Origin: Ascarosepion bandense
Lineage: Eukaryota; Mollusca; Cephalopoda; Sepiida; Sepiidae
Reading direction: 5' to 3'
Assembly (NCBI GenBank): GCA_037127315.1
Contig: JBBBDQ010001685.1
Coordinates: forward strand, 101,001 to 165,000
Length of the DNA: 64,000 nt
Made by a program: the position numbers and the translations under genes. Position 1 is the stretch's first letter; each line of letters opens with the position of its first letter. This document shows positions 30,854-41,894 of the stretch, one piece after another. The notes beneath the pieces are model-generated. The model did not search any database and was not told where the DNA came from. It saw only the letters and a program-made list of their open reading frames with translations.

Positions 30854-31150
30854 GGTGGTGTCGTCTCAAGTTTAACATATTCAGCACTTAGCGTTTTTTT
30901 AGACAGCCTTTTGAACTCTTCGCGTTGGAATAAGAGATGGTAAACCAGACTCACAGACTGCTTATTCTCTGTAATGAAGTCGCTTTGCAGTAAGTACGCC
31001 ATACTTCTGGCTTTATGTCAGACTATGTTATCTTTTTCTTTCAGTCCATTTGTATTTCGGCAGACATGCTCTTAGATCTTTGTCAGATGGATGTCATTCT
31101 CAAGGATAATTTTTTGTTTCTTTAATCAACTGGGGCTGACTTTTTAGACG

Positions 31151-31428
31151 TCTTGTTGTGGTGCGGTGGAGATCGACTCGAAACCACAAATCGGCGCCGA
31201 GTTCGAATTCCAGTGGATTTCCTTGCATTCACTTAAGCGCAAATACCCTTGGGAAAGGTATTAATTCGTCTCTTCTCGCCAGTTATGGGTTAAATAATAA
31301 CTTGGCTGGTAATCAGTCTACCCCAGAAATGGTAACTTACTGCAGGATAATTTTCTGCCCAGTCAGTTTTGTCTCTTTCGAGACATGATCGCCCAAAGCG
31401 TGTATCACGTATGACACTTAACTGAATG
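31151..31428 (+). repeat. S1 SINE, near full length
   Basis: Head TTGTTGTGGTGCGGTGGAGA, B-box-like GAGTTCGAATTCCAG, body CAAATACCCTTGGGAAAGG and the perfect TGTCTC-TTTC-GAGACA hairpin before CTTAACTGAATG. A short deletion lies near 31300. Immediately after it, GTGTTCGATTCTCACGC (about 31473) is another isolated T-arm-like sequence. Confidence 0.88.
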
Positions 31429-31590
31429 TCAAGGAATTGTACAAGTCCGTCTCACCGACCAGTGACTATATCGCGTGTTCGATTCTCACGCTGGCCTAGT
31501 TATATTTTTTTTCTGGCTCAGCTACGTTTAATCTGGATTGTATGTTTTACTCTCATCGGCTGGTCTTTTTTTTTTCGTAACTGACAATTA

Positions 31591-32072
31591 CAGTGGTACC
31601 TGGTGTATACGACCCCCTTTGTCAGCGACCACTTGTTATAAACGACCGATTGTTAATGTTAATTGACCCCCAGTGAGCGACCTCTTCCAAAAATGCGACC
31701 ACCGACCAGCATAAAAGAATAAAAATCACTGGTCAAGGGACCACTTTAACAAAAATTCATTTTGGCAGTGCAGTCCTAACTTCTAAATCTATTTCATTTT
31801 CCTTAAATCTAAACCAAAAACACTTTCTCGTTGTTTTGTTATTGTAATGAATTGTCAAATTTTTATTATTTGTTGAAATGGCTGTGGTCAAACGGCGGCT
31901 GTCTTGTATTAACATGTACTTGTTACATTTGACAAGTTCAAGCGATTTGTCGATTTCTGTACCAACTTGGATACATTCAGGCATAGGGGGAAAAATTACA
32001 TCTTTGTGAAATTTAAATTTTCAATATTTCTCTCTTTCATTATCTTTATTTTTTTCTCAATCGTTTTACTCT

Positions 32073-32110
<38 letters not shown>

Positions 32111-32560
32111 ATTTCTCTACCCTGATCGTTGTCATTTTTTTCTTGTATGTTTGTTTATTTTTCCATAGATTATCGTAGATTCCATTTTACTGTCACTCAC
32201 TCCTAAGAAAAAATTGAAAGCTTTGATTCGTGAAGACCAAGAAATGATGGACCAAATAAATAAGGGCCAACGTCAATTAGAATCGAAGGGGTCACATTAC
32301 AAAAAGTCACCCCACAAACTGCAATAACTGATTTTTGTAAGCCTACACGAGTGTGAATAAATAATTTTTATTTCTTTTGTTAAGCATTGTAAATGCGTTT
32401 TTAATGTTAAAAAATGATTATGGTGAATAATTTTTTTCAAAGTTAGACCATCTTATGTTCTCATTTATTTATTACCAGATTACATGGTAAAATACTAAAA
32501 TATGTACATTCCGGAGAGTGAAATTTATGATCGTGGGGAGGATAGGTCACGGGTCTTTAG
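31591..32560 (+). pseudogene. pogo/Tigger-like transposon relic
   Basis: Left end ACAGTGGTACCTGGTGTATA matches pogo/Tigger termini. At 32255-32363, after a frameshift, the plus strand encodes TLQKVTPQTAITDFCKPTRV and a stop. The QxxITDF motif at the extreme C-terminus is a PCNA-binding box known in pogo transposases. The DDE core is not recognisable and the right terminus appears lost near 32575. Confidence 0.6.
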
Positions 32561-32577
32561 TGAGCGACCACCTATTA

Positions 32578-32865
32578 TCTAGATATAGATAATATAAAGT
32601 GGGGTGATCGATTCTATATAATAATCAATACATAAACTGATCCCTGACTTTGTGGGGTGATAATATATATTTTTCTGGCTTTCTGAAAAACTTCAAGGTG
32701 TCCTTAGCGTTCTAAAACTTTGATCTACATCAGAGCGCAACTCCTGTCGAGCTAGACCGCAAAATGCAGACGCTAAGTCGAATCTATCAAGCAAACAAAT
32801 ACTTACACGACGTCCACCCTCGTCACTTTTATAGATATTAATAACAATGTAGAATGCCTCGATTG
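32578..32865 (+). repeat. ~285-bp repeat D, left copy
   Basis: Starts TAGATATAGATAATATAAAG and includes GGGGTGATCGATTCTATA, GAGCTAGACCGCAAAATGCA, GACGCTAAGTCGAATCTATC and TTACACGACGTCCACCCTCG. About 90% identical by eye to 34885-35165. The first ~90 bp resemble the S1-composite linker. A Helitron 5' region is one possibility. Confidence 0.75.
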
Positions 32866-32929
32866 GATTAGGGTGGGAGGGGGAGGGGCAACAATTTAGG
32901 AACCTCCATTAAATCACGCAAAAAAAAAC

Positions 32930-34878
32930 CAAAAAAAAACAGTACAGTATGAATTAAAAAGGTTCAAAACTTAATAAAACGAACATTTTCCTTGAAACTG
33001 TTTCAAAGAGGAAAAGGAACAAAATAATTTTCATTTATTTTATAATTTTGTTTAATCCCTTTTAACATGTTCAAAATTTGGGCTGAAAAATTTGTTTTGA
33101 TTTGAGTTAGCGTTGCAGAAAATCTTACGACTGTTTACAATCGATCATGTAATTTTTTACGTAACTCACTTTTTCGGTGACAAACACATTAATTTGGAAA
33201 TTCTCGCAAAAAAACCCAAATAACTGTCGGATTTTAATGAAACTATCTACAAATACTTATTTACTGTACTTATTTACAAATGAATGAAATTATTTTTGAA
33301 ATTATTATTTTTTGAAAATATTGACGAAAACCCCACCACGTAAATTCATGAAATTTTAATAAATTTTAATTTTCTGCAATTTACTTTTTTATTAGTTAAA
33401 CGCAGAACTCATCGGGGAAGATAAATCATCTATTTCTTTTATTTAAAATTATTCGGCACTATCCGAAAATCTGCCCCGAAGAGTAAAATGCAATAAAACT
33501 CTGATATAATTTAATTTGAGAAGCTTTTAATTGCTGGAATAAATGATAATAATTAAGGACATTATAGTCTGAAGAAAAAAAATTTTTTTCAATTACTAAT
33601 AAAATTTTAAAATAATTGTTTTCATTTTTTTATTATTATAATAATTCATAAAATTTTTAAAATATTTTAAAAATCTTTTAAAGAACTGTTGTTCTTTTTT
33701 TAGTTAAGAATTGATGATTATATTGCTTATCAAAAAATAAAAAAATAATAAAAATTTTTCACCCTTATATTTTTAGAATAATTAAAAAAATGTTTTTGTG
33801 TCAATAAATATGTTCATTTAAGTACGATGTTCCATAGAGGTAATAACAAGTTTCCATAAGAGTCGTATTTATTTTAGAAGTTAACAAGTGTTTTGGATTA
33901 TTCGCTTTACATGGAAAACGACAGAAACAACAACTTGATTCTGATTCAAGTTTCCTCAAGACTTTTATAAAATTCAACAGTCTGTTTTGCAAGTCATTCC
34001 TTAAACATTTAAAGCAACTTTTACATTTTAATTCCTAATTTTCTAATTTTGTTAAAAAAAATAATAATAATTGTGAAATTCACAGTTTGTGGAGGTACCT
34101 AAAATATGGAAAATAGATATTAAAAATAAAGATTAATAAATGCCGTAACATTTCATAAACTATTAAGTTGCCTCTGCCGTTATCTTCATTTTGTTATTAA
34201 ATTGTAATTTTTATTTTTATTTTTCATGAAACATCTTCAAACGTAAGCCTACAAAGTTAAACTAACTAAAATTCCATCAAATATTGGATAATTGCTGAAA
34301 ACTGTGTTAAATTTTTAATTTTAACATAGTTAAAAATAAAAAAAAGATTGGTATGTATAAGATTTATACCAAATTCGTTTTCCATACTTTTGGCTGGATA
34401 CTGTAAATCATCAGTTGTCGGCTGCTGCTAAGGTGCTGATAAGGTGTTGACAGCTGTGATAACAAGGCTACCGTAATTGAGAATTGCTTTATGAAACATT
34501 TTTCAAGCAGTAAGCAAGTAATTCTTGTTTGAAGTCAACTTAAAGTATGTTCAAATTCGGTAATTTGAATAAAATAATGTGTCAGCGAGGTGTATTTTAT
34601 TTTTATATGATCTTTTAAAACCGAGAATTGGCTTCTGATTACAATCGATGAAAAATGGCAGAAAATTTGAAATTTTTAAATTATTTTTTAAATATAGAAA
34701 ATATTTGATTCCGATCAATATAATTTCGGTTTAAAACACCAGGATATCTTGCTTACATGAACTACTAAATGTAATACGTTGGCTTTCAATTAAAGATAAT
34801 TTTAAAGCTTGAAGATACATTATTTATTTTTAAAATTTAAATTTAAATTTATGTATAGAAAAATTAGTGGAGGTACCC
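32930..34878 (+). repeat. ~2 kb AT-rich family Z, copy 1
   Basis: Related to 39590-41893 and 41895-43112. Conserved islands: GACAAACACATTAATTTGGA (about 33179), ATGTTCATTTAAGTACGATG, GTTAACAAGTGTTTTGGATT (about 33880), TATACCAAATTCGT (about 34365), GACAGCTGTGATAACAAGGC (about 34449), AATTCGGTAATTTGAATAAA and a GTGGAGGTACC end. No coding frames; it lies between two direct D repeats. Confidence 0.75.
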
Positions 34879-34884
34879 AGGCAA

Positions 34885-35165
34885 CATATATAGATATAGA
34901 TAATATAAAGTGGGGTGATCGATTCTATATTATAATCAATACATAAACTGATCCCTGTCTTTGTAGGGTGATAATACATATGCTTCTACCTCTAATTTTG
35001 GCTTTCTAAAAAATTTCAAGGTGTCGTTAGCGTTCTAAATTTTGATCTACATCTGAGCGCAACTTCTGTCGAGCTAGACCGCAAAATGCAGACGCTAAGT
35101 CGAATCTATCAAACAAACAAATACTTACACAACGTCCACCCTTGTCATTTTTATAATATATAGAT
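34885..35165 (+). repeat. ~285-bp repeat D, right copy
   Basis: Same order and orientation as 32578-32865, with a short insertion near 34985. It closes family Z copy 1 on its right side. Confidence 0.75.
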
Positions 35166-35545
35166 GAATTTTTTCTCTTTCTCTTCATTTTTATTATAAG
35201 TCCTCGATTTCGTTCTCTTAGCATTGCATTTCTCTCACTATTTCTCTCATGCTGATTTCTCCTTTTGCTTCTTCTTCTCCAATGATTTCTTTTCTCTTTC
35301 TTTTTCCTTATTCGTAGTATTTCATTTTCTCTATCATTCCTCCATATTGTATGTTTTTACTCTCTCTCTCTCTCTCCCTCTCTCCCTCTCTCTCTCTCTG
35401 TCTCTTGCTATTTGAATTTCCTTCTTTAAATATTTCTTTTCTCTTTTTTCTTTCTTTTTTACATTTGTTGTCTTCCAATCCCAATTTCATTCTACCAGTA
35501 TTTTGCATTTTTCTTTCTCTTTAATTTTTTCTCTGTTATTGTATT
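35166..35545. repeat. Pyrimidine-rich stretch with (TC)n
   Basis: Plus strand is almost all C and T with (TC)n at 35359-35402. The open frames across it are low-complexity. Confidence 0.8.
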
Positions 35546-35645
35546 TTTCTTCTTCTTCTTCTTCTTCTTATTATTATTATTATTATTATTATTATTAGTA
35601 GTAGTAGTAGTAGTAGTCGTCGTCGAATTAGTAGTAGTAGTATCA
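35546..35645. repeat. (TTC)n-(TTA)n-(TAG)n microsatellite
   Basis: Three trinucleotide blocks in series, the last interrupted by GTCGTCGTCGAAT. Confidence 0.95.
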
Positions 35646-35909
35646 TATAATAATTCTGCTTGTTCCTTCCTTAGTTACTTAGTTACTTAGTTCATTCTTC
35701 CGTTACGCCACTGAAGAAAGATAACCCACTTACTCTCTATACGAGCTTTTCCTTACCCTCTATCTTTTTATAATCTATAAACGCTACTCTCCTCAAACCT
35801 TTCTCTCACCTTTGCCAAACGGAAGGGTAGTAAAGAGTGAGAGAGTAGGAGGAGAGAGCCTATAGCATTACCGTATCAGCAGCAGCTTAAGCTGTTGTTT
35901 TTAGCAGTA

Positions 35910-35943
<34 letters not shown>

Positions 35944-36158
35944 GTACAATATAGTAAAAATAGGTAGGGTTTTGTCGTATCCCGCGACCTAATAACGAAA
36001 TTTCTGGCCTCTACATCTTTGGCCATTACTCAGTAGGTCTTTTTTGTTTACAATGGACACAGAAGCCATGATTTTTCATTATTAAAAAAAACATTTCTCT
36101 TTCAAAATCTCTCACAAAATAGCGTACAGTATTTTGTTTATGGTCTGTGCATACGCCG
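35646..36158. other. Unassigned, includes (GT)n
   Basis: GT repeat at 35912-35940. 35960-36158 may be the upstream body of the Helitron-like units that follow. Confidence 0.4.
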
Positions 36159-36369
36159 CTTAATATAATAAGATTACAGTAAAGTAGCGTCAGTGCACAT
36201 TACTTTTATAGATATTTTAATAAAATTATACTCTGTGTTATCGTTATTTTATCATCCAATAAGAACTTTATGTTTGAAGACGTTACTATCATTTGTAGTA
36301 TGACAAAGTAAATTTTTTTTCTAGGAAATCATAATTATCCTTCCGTGGAAATTCCACGTGTTACGCTAG
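36159..36369 (+). mobile_element. Helitron-like unit A (3' part)
   Basis: Ends in a hairpin CGTGGAAATTCCACG (36344-36358) followed by CTAG (36366-36369) and T, the Helitron 3' signature. It starts near TAATATAATAAGATTACAG. The next unit begins right after CTAG. Confidence 0.75.
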
Positions 36370-37115
36370 TAATATAAGATTACAGTAAAGTAGCTTCTAT
36401 GCACATTACTTTTATAGATATTTTAATAAAATTACACGGATGTGCGTTGTGGTCCAGTGGCTATCGACTCGGAACGAGAAGCCGGGGAGCCGAGTTCGAA
36501 TTCCAGTTGAATCCATTGTATTCACTTACTCGCAAATACCCTTGGGATAGGTATTAATCCGTCTCTTCCTTCCTTCCAGTTATGGGTTAAATAACAGGAC
36601 AGACTGGGTTCTATAGCCTTGGTCGGCAACCAGTCTACCGCAGAAAGCAATGGCAACCTACTGCGGGATAATCTTCTTCCCAGTCAGTCATGTCTGACTG
36701 GGAAGCGTGTATCACGTATGGCACTTAACTGACTGAATAGTTGGAAAGACAATTAAAGCTTCATCTGGGCATAAAGTGGGGGATCGGTTTTCTATTGTCA
36801 TGAAGTAATAAACTAATCCCCCACTAATTATTACTTATTAATATAATAATATAATTCACCAGTCTACCGCAGAATGCAATGGCAACCTACTGCGGGATAA
36901 TCTTCTGCCCAGTCAGTCATGTCTCTTTCGAGACATGATCGCCCAAGCGTGTATCGCGTATGGCACTTAACTGACTGACACTCTGTGTTATTGTTATTTT
37001 ATTATCCAATACTTTTATGTTTGAAGATGTTACTATCATTTGTAGTATGACAAAGTAAAAATTTTTCCAGGAAATCATAATTATCCTTCCGTGGAAATTC
37101 CACGGGTTCCGCTAG
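36370..37115 (+). mobile_element. Helitron-like unit B, split by a SINE composite
   Basis: 36370-36437 and 36975-37115 together repeat unit A (AATATAAGATTACAGTAAAG; ATGTTTGAAGATGTTACTAT), ending in hairpin 37090-37104 and CTAG 37112-37115. The interruption is the S1-linker-S1 composite. Confidence 0.8.
36438..36978 (+). repeat. Composite: full S1 - linker - S1 3' half
   Basis: Full S1 at 36442-36735 (head TGCGTTGTGGTCCAGTGGCT; its hairpin replaced by a duplicated GACTGGGAAG), linker 36736-36857 (CTGGGCATAAAGTGGGGGAT, AATAAACTAATCCCCCAC), and S1 3' part 36858-36978 with intact hairpin. An ACAC lies on both outer edges and the sister unit A gives the empty site, so the whole composite sits in one insertion. 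Confidence 0.85.
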
Positions 37116-37160
37116 TTATTATTATTATTATTAGTAGTAGTAGTAGTAATAGTAGTAGTA
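37116..37160. repeat. (TTA)n-(TAG)n microsatellite
   Basis: Follows CTAG of Helitron unit B directly; similar to 35570-35640. Confidence 0.9.
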
Positions 37161-37960
37161 GTATTTAATTAATTTTCTCTTTCTCATTATCTTTCTCATT
37201 CGTTCTTCATTTTATTCCAGCTTTGCATTTCTTTCTGTCGTTCTCGTGTTAATTCTCTTTTCTTATTTTCTTTATCTTTTTTCCTCTTATTTTTTTGTCT
37301 TTCATTCTCTATTTCTTTCCACCAGTACTGTATTTTACTCTCTCCTTCACTTTTTAATCTTTCTCTTTCTCCCTCATTCTCTCCGAGTCTTCCATGTTAT
37401 TTTTTTACTGTTACATTTTCTCCCGATTTCCTTTCTTCTCATTCAACGTTTTTTTGTTTTTTTTTGGTTAAATTTCTTTCTATCCGTTTCATGCCTTTCT
37501 TCTTCTCTTTTTCAAATTCTTTGCACTCACCATGCTCTCTGCATTTCCCTATTCATCTCATTTTTTTTTTATTTATTATTATTTTCTTTTCCATCTTTCT
37601 CTTCGCCTTTCTGCTTCTTTCTTTTCCCGTTACATCTTCTGTTTTTTACAAAAGATTCATCTCACCCTCCCACTTTCTATTACTCTTCTCTCTCTCTCCT
37701 CTCCCTCCCTCTCTCTTCATCTCATTCCACTTCTTTTAATTTCTTAAGCTATTTTCAAACAATATTTTTCCTCTCATTTATTTAATCCACTCTCTCTGCT
37801 CTCCCAGCAATCTATTCATGCCATTTTATCTCATTTTTCTCTTAACCAAAACCGTCTGTCACGTCTGTTGTCTCTAACCACAGGCCTTCACTTTTTTTTT
37901 TTTTTTGCAAACCTTTCTCTTTCACTTCTCTCACATTCTTTTTCTCGTGTTCTCTTCCCG
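37161..37960. repeat. 800-bp pyrimidine-rich tract
   Basis: Plus strand is dominated by T and C in irregular order. The 179-codon frame at 37246-37785 is F/S/L-rich low complexity caused by base bias and is not called as a gene. Confidence 0.85.
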
Positions 37961-38518
37961 CACTTTCTTGTTTCACCATCCTACACAACACCAACCAAAT
38001 GGGCTTCTTCACGGGAATCCGCTTTCAAAACTGCTGTTTTATAAACTGTTTAGACAAAGATAAGTGTGGCGCCACTGGTTCTAAGTATCACCTTACGGCA
38101 CCCGTCTCCGATAGTCTGCTTATTATACTTTTCGTTTTCTTGTTTCTGTTTTCAATTTCTCAAGAAATAAAAATGGAGGAAAAAAATAAAATGTCCGCTG
38201 CAAGTGAATATCCAAGCCACAGATTTACACGCATTCGCAATTTAAGTTTGATGAGTTTGTAAATAATTAGGTGCATATTGGCGGATGTACGGCATGAGCT
38301 TGTTTCGCCCATTATTTCTGGTTTATGTATCAATCTCTTTCATGATGATATGCAGACATTCTCTCCATGTTTGTATTTAAAACATCACACACACACACAC
38401 ACGCACAACACACACACACACATATAGGAAGAGGAAGAGGAGAGAGAAACGGAAGTATAGTTGGACGTTAGAAAAAATTCGGAAATTATTATTATTGTTA
38501 TTATCATTATTATTATTA
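37961..38518. other. No gene seen; (CA)n at 38388-38424
   Basis: An 87-codon frame at 37999-38262 has no recognisable motif. A CA repeat and an ATT repeat (38485-38518) precede the Helitron. Confidence 0.4.
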
Positions 38519-39385
38519 TCTATATATATATATATAAAAGGCAAGATGTTTGTAAGTGTGTCTGTTTATCTGTCTGTCTGTCTGTCTGTCTGTCTGTATG
38601 TCCTTTATACAAATTCACAATTTTTATCCGATTCTCACCATACTTCACACAAATATTCTTTAGGCTTCCGGTCAGGTCATAGGCTACTTATTTTTTTCGA
38701 TTTTCCCCCGATATTGGAAATTGATGCCGCGATATCCGATCAGGTCTGATCAAGATAAGGATTTCAGCCCTTTTATTGTGGTTCTTGCTGCAGAATTTGC
38801 TTTAACTTGGTAAAATTATAAGTTTTAGTCTCAAACATTAGTAGATCTTCTCAGAAGACTCATTTTCCTCTATATCAAATCTGATCAAAAACCGATATTC
38901 AGCCATCAATATGTCTCATTTTCTCAAATTTCACTCCCAATGGGTACGATAAGTTTTCATGGACTTACTAAGAATTGTTTATCCTTGGATGATTTATTTA
39001 ACTTCGATATATGAAATCGATACCCCCGATATCGGGTCTGATCAAAATCAGATTTTCAGCCGTTTTATTTTGGTTTTTGATTCTGGTTTTGCTCTAAGTA
39101 GGTATAATTGTAGTTCTTAGTCTCAGACATGATACCATTTACTCAGAGGACTTATTTAGCCTTCAAAATTCAGTTTGCGACGAAAAACCTTTTTGACATC
39201 AATACCGGAAATCAAAATTTACTTATATCCATTCATTTTTCTTTCAATCTACGGTTTTGCTTTGACTGGAAACAACTATTGCTTTTTAGTCTTTCGTGCC
39301 AACGTCCAAAGCGTCTGAGCTTCAGGACCATGGATTAGTTTTAAAGCTTTCATTACACCCGAGCAATGCCGGGTTATACTGCTAG
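38519..39385 (+). mobile_element. Complete non-autonomous Helitron, 867 bp
   Basis: 5' end TCTATATATATATATAAAAG preceded by A; 3' end CGAGCAATGCCGGGTTATACTG then CTAG (39382-39385) followed by T. Inserted between A and T of an ATT repeat, which continues on both sides. The body has a TCTG/TGTC repeat near the 5' end and an internal ~300-bp-spaced duplication (TCAGCCCTTTTATTGTGG at about 38764; TCAGCCGTTTTATTTTGG at about 39055). No Rep/Hel. Confidence 0.85.
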
Positions 39386-39589
39386 TTATTATTATGAGGC
39401 AAACAGATAAAATAGAAGCATAATGAGGAAAGTGTTAAAAAACGGCATTTCCGGACAGATTTTTGTGTACTTTTTCAACAAAAAATGAAATGAAGTTGAA
39501 CTCTTTTTTGTGATGGAAGGGAAAAGAAAAACGTTTCAAGAAAGCTCTGTTATTTATATCTAGATTTGCTATAGTGTTTGGGACGATTA

Positions 39590-41893
39590 TTGTACGGTTG
39601 ATCCTTGTATATGAATAAAAAAAAAGGTCCCAAACTTAATAAAAATGAACTTTTTTTCATCAAAATGTTTATATTATTATTAATTATTTTTTAAGTTTTT
39701 TTAATCCTTCCTAACATGTTAAAAATTTTTGCAGAATATCTTGAGTTAGCGGGTAACCAAAATGTTTACGGCTGTTTTACAATGAAAAACGTAATGATGA
39801 CATCACCCACTTTTTCCCGGTGGCAAACACATTAATTTGAAAATTCTCGCAAAATTAAATATTTGTTCGATTTTAATGAAATTTTCAGTACTCATTCACA
39901 AATGAATGAAATTATTTTTGAAATTATTATTTTTTTAAAATTTTTACTAAAATTATTTTTTTACCTTTGTTACCTCCTTTCCACGTAAATCCATGAAATT
40001 TTAATAAATTTTAAAGTATTCAGATCTATAATTTTGTTAGTTAACGCAGGACTCATTGGGGAATATAATTAATCAACTTTTTTTAAAATTTTGCCTCTGT
40101 ATCTGAAAATATTCTCCGAAAAGTAAAATAAAAAAGCAATAAAGCTAAGATGTTCTTTTTTTATTTTGATAAGCTTTTAATTGCTTGAATGAATAATAAA
40201 ATTCAAGGACATTATAGTCTGAGGAAAAATAAATTTCGATTACTAATAAAATTTTAAAAGAATTGTTTCCATTTTTGTTATTATAATAATTTATAAAGTT
40301 TCAAAAATATTTTTAAAATATTCAAAGAACTGTTGTGGTTGATTTTTTAGTTGGGAATAAATGATTATATTTTAGGTATATCAAAAAAATATCGCTGAAA
40401 AAACAGCATACACTGAAGGAAAAGGCCTCAAACTAAATAAAAACAAAGTTTTCTTGGCAAAATGTTTATGCTATCATGAAGAAGATAAATCAAAATATTT
40501 TTTAAATCATTTTTACAATTTTTTTAATTGCTTTTAACATCTCCTAACAGATTCATTTAGTGGTAGAAAATTTCTTTTTTCTTTCGTCAATGCGAGGCAT
40601 AAATTGACACATGAAACGTAATATTACGCAAAGGCAATTTTTGACTTTGAAAGACACATTAATTTTGAAATTCTTGCAAAAATAAAATAATGGTCTAATT
40701 TGGATGAAAATTTCGGAACTTATTCATAATTTAATCAGTTTCGAAATAATTATTTTTAGAAAATATTGGTAAAAAGATTTTTTTATATATATATATGTTA
40801 GCCACCACTAATGAATTTCCAAAAAATGTCGAAAAATGTGACTAAGTCTCAACATATAGATAATTTTAATTAAATTCAGGAGTCATTGAGGAATGCTAAT
40901 CAACTGTTTTTTTTCTTCAAAATCTGTTCATTTTTAGAAAATCTGCTCCGAATTGCGAAAACCAAAATGCAATAAAACTATGCCATTTTTTATTTGTATA
41001 AACTTTTAATTGCTTTTATAAGCATAAATTAAAATGATATCATAGTCTGAATTGAAAAATCTTTTTTCATTAAAAATGAATTTTTACACGAATTGTTTTC
41101 ATTTTTAATTTTTTTATTAAGTAATTTCTAAAAAATTAAAAAATTTAAAAACATTTTCTTTTCATAGGTCTCACAGATTTTTTGAAATTAATAAGTGGCG
41201 AATATATTTACTTATCGAAAAATCTAAAAGCTTACTCTAAATAAGGGTGCTCATTTTTTGTTTAATAATTAAAACATTTTAATTTTCTGCTTGTTGATTA
41301 CTTGTAATTTGTTTGCACGGGAGGCCTTACGCGATCTTTATCATTGAAAGGCCACGTGATTCAAGGGTTGTCTTCCCCTACATGAAAAAAAATCCCTATA
41401 TAAACCTTTTTATACCAAATTCGTCTTCCATAGGTTTGGCCAGCTACTATAAATCATCTATTAACGCCTCTCATAAGGTAATGACAGCTGTGATAACCAG
41501 GCTACCGTAATTGAGAAACGTCCTTTTGAAAAATTTCAGACAGTAAACAAGTAATTCTTGTTTCAAGAGAACTTAAGTTTAAATTCGGTAATTTGAATAA
41601 AATAACGTGTCAGTGAGATGTATTTTATTTTTGCAAGATTTTTTAAAAGCGTGAATTGGCTACTGTTTACAATCGATGAAAAATGGCTCAAAATTTGAAA
41701 TTAAAAAAAAAATTATACCTAAATTATTTTGATTCCGATAAATATAATTTCGGTTTGAAATACACCAGGGTATTTTGCTTACTGTAATTAGTAAATTTAA
41801 TCTCTTGGTTTTCAATTAAAGCTAAAATTATAGCGTCAAGAAATTTTTTTTTTAATTCAATTTAAATTGAGGTATCAAAAATTTGAGTGGAGG
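39590..41893 (+). repeat. AT-rich family Z, copy 2 with internal duplication
   Basis: The 5' block occurs twice (39596-40400 and 40420-41240; compare CAAACACATTAATTTGAAAA and GACACATTAATTTTGAAATT). Then comes the 3' block with TATACCAAATTCGTCTTCCA, GACAGCTGTGATAACCAGGC and AATTCGGTAATTTGAATAAA, ending at GTGGAGGTAC. Confidence 0.7.
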
Positions 41894-41894
41894 T

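Noticed and set aside
31473..31490. T-arm-like GTGTTCGATTCTCACGC as a tRNA gene
   Set aside because: The remaining cloverleaf arms could not be paired; at most a decayed SINE head.
32578..35165. LTR retrotransposon formed by the D repeats
   Set aside because: No TG..CA ends, primer-binding site, polypurine tract or gag-pol frame; kept only as an LTR-like layout.
37246..37785. 179-codon open frame, plus strand
   Set aside because: Same pyrimidine-bias artefact, with overlapping open frames in other phases.
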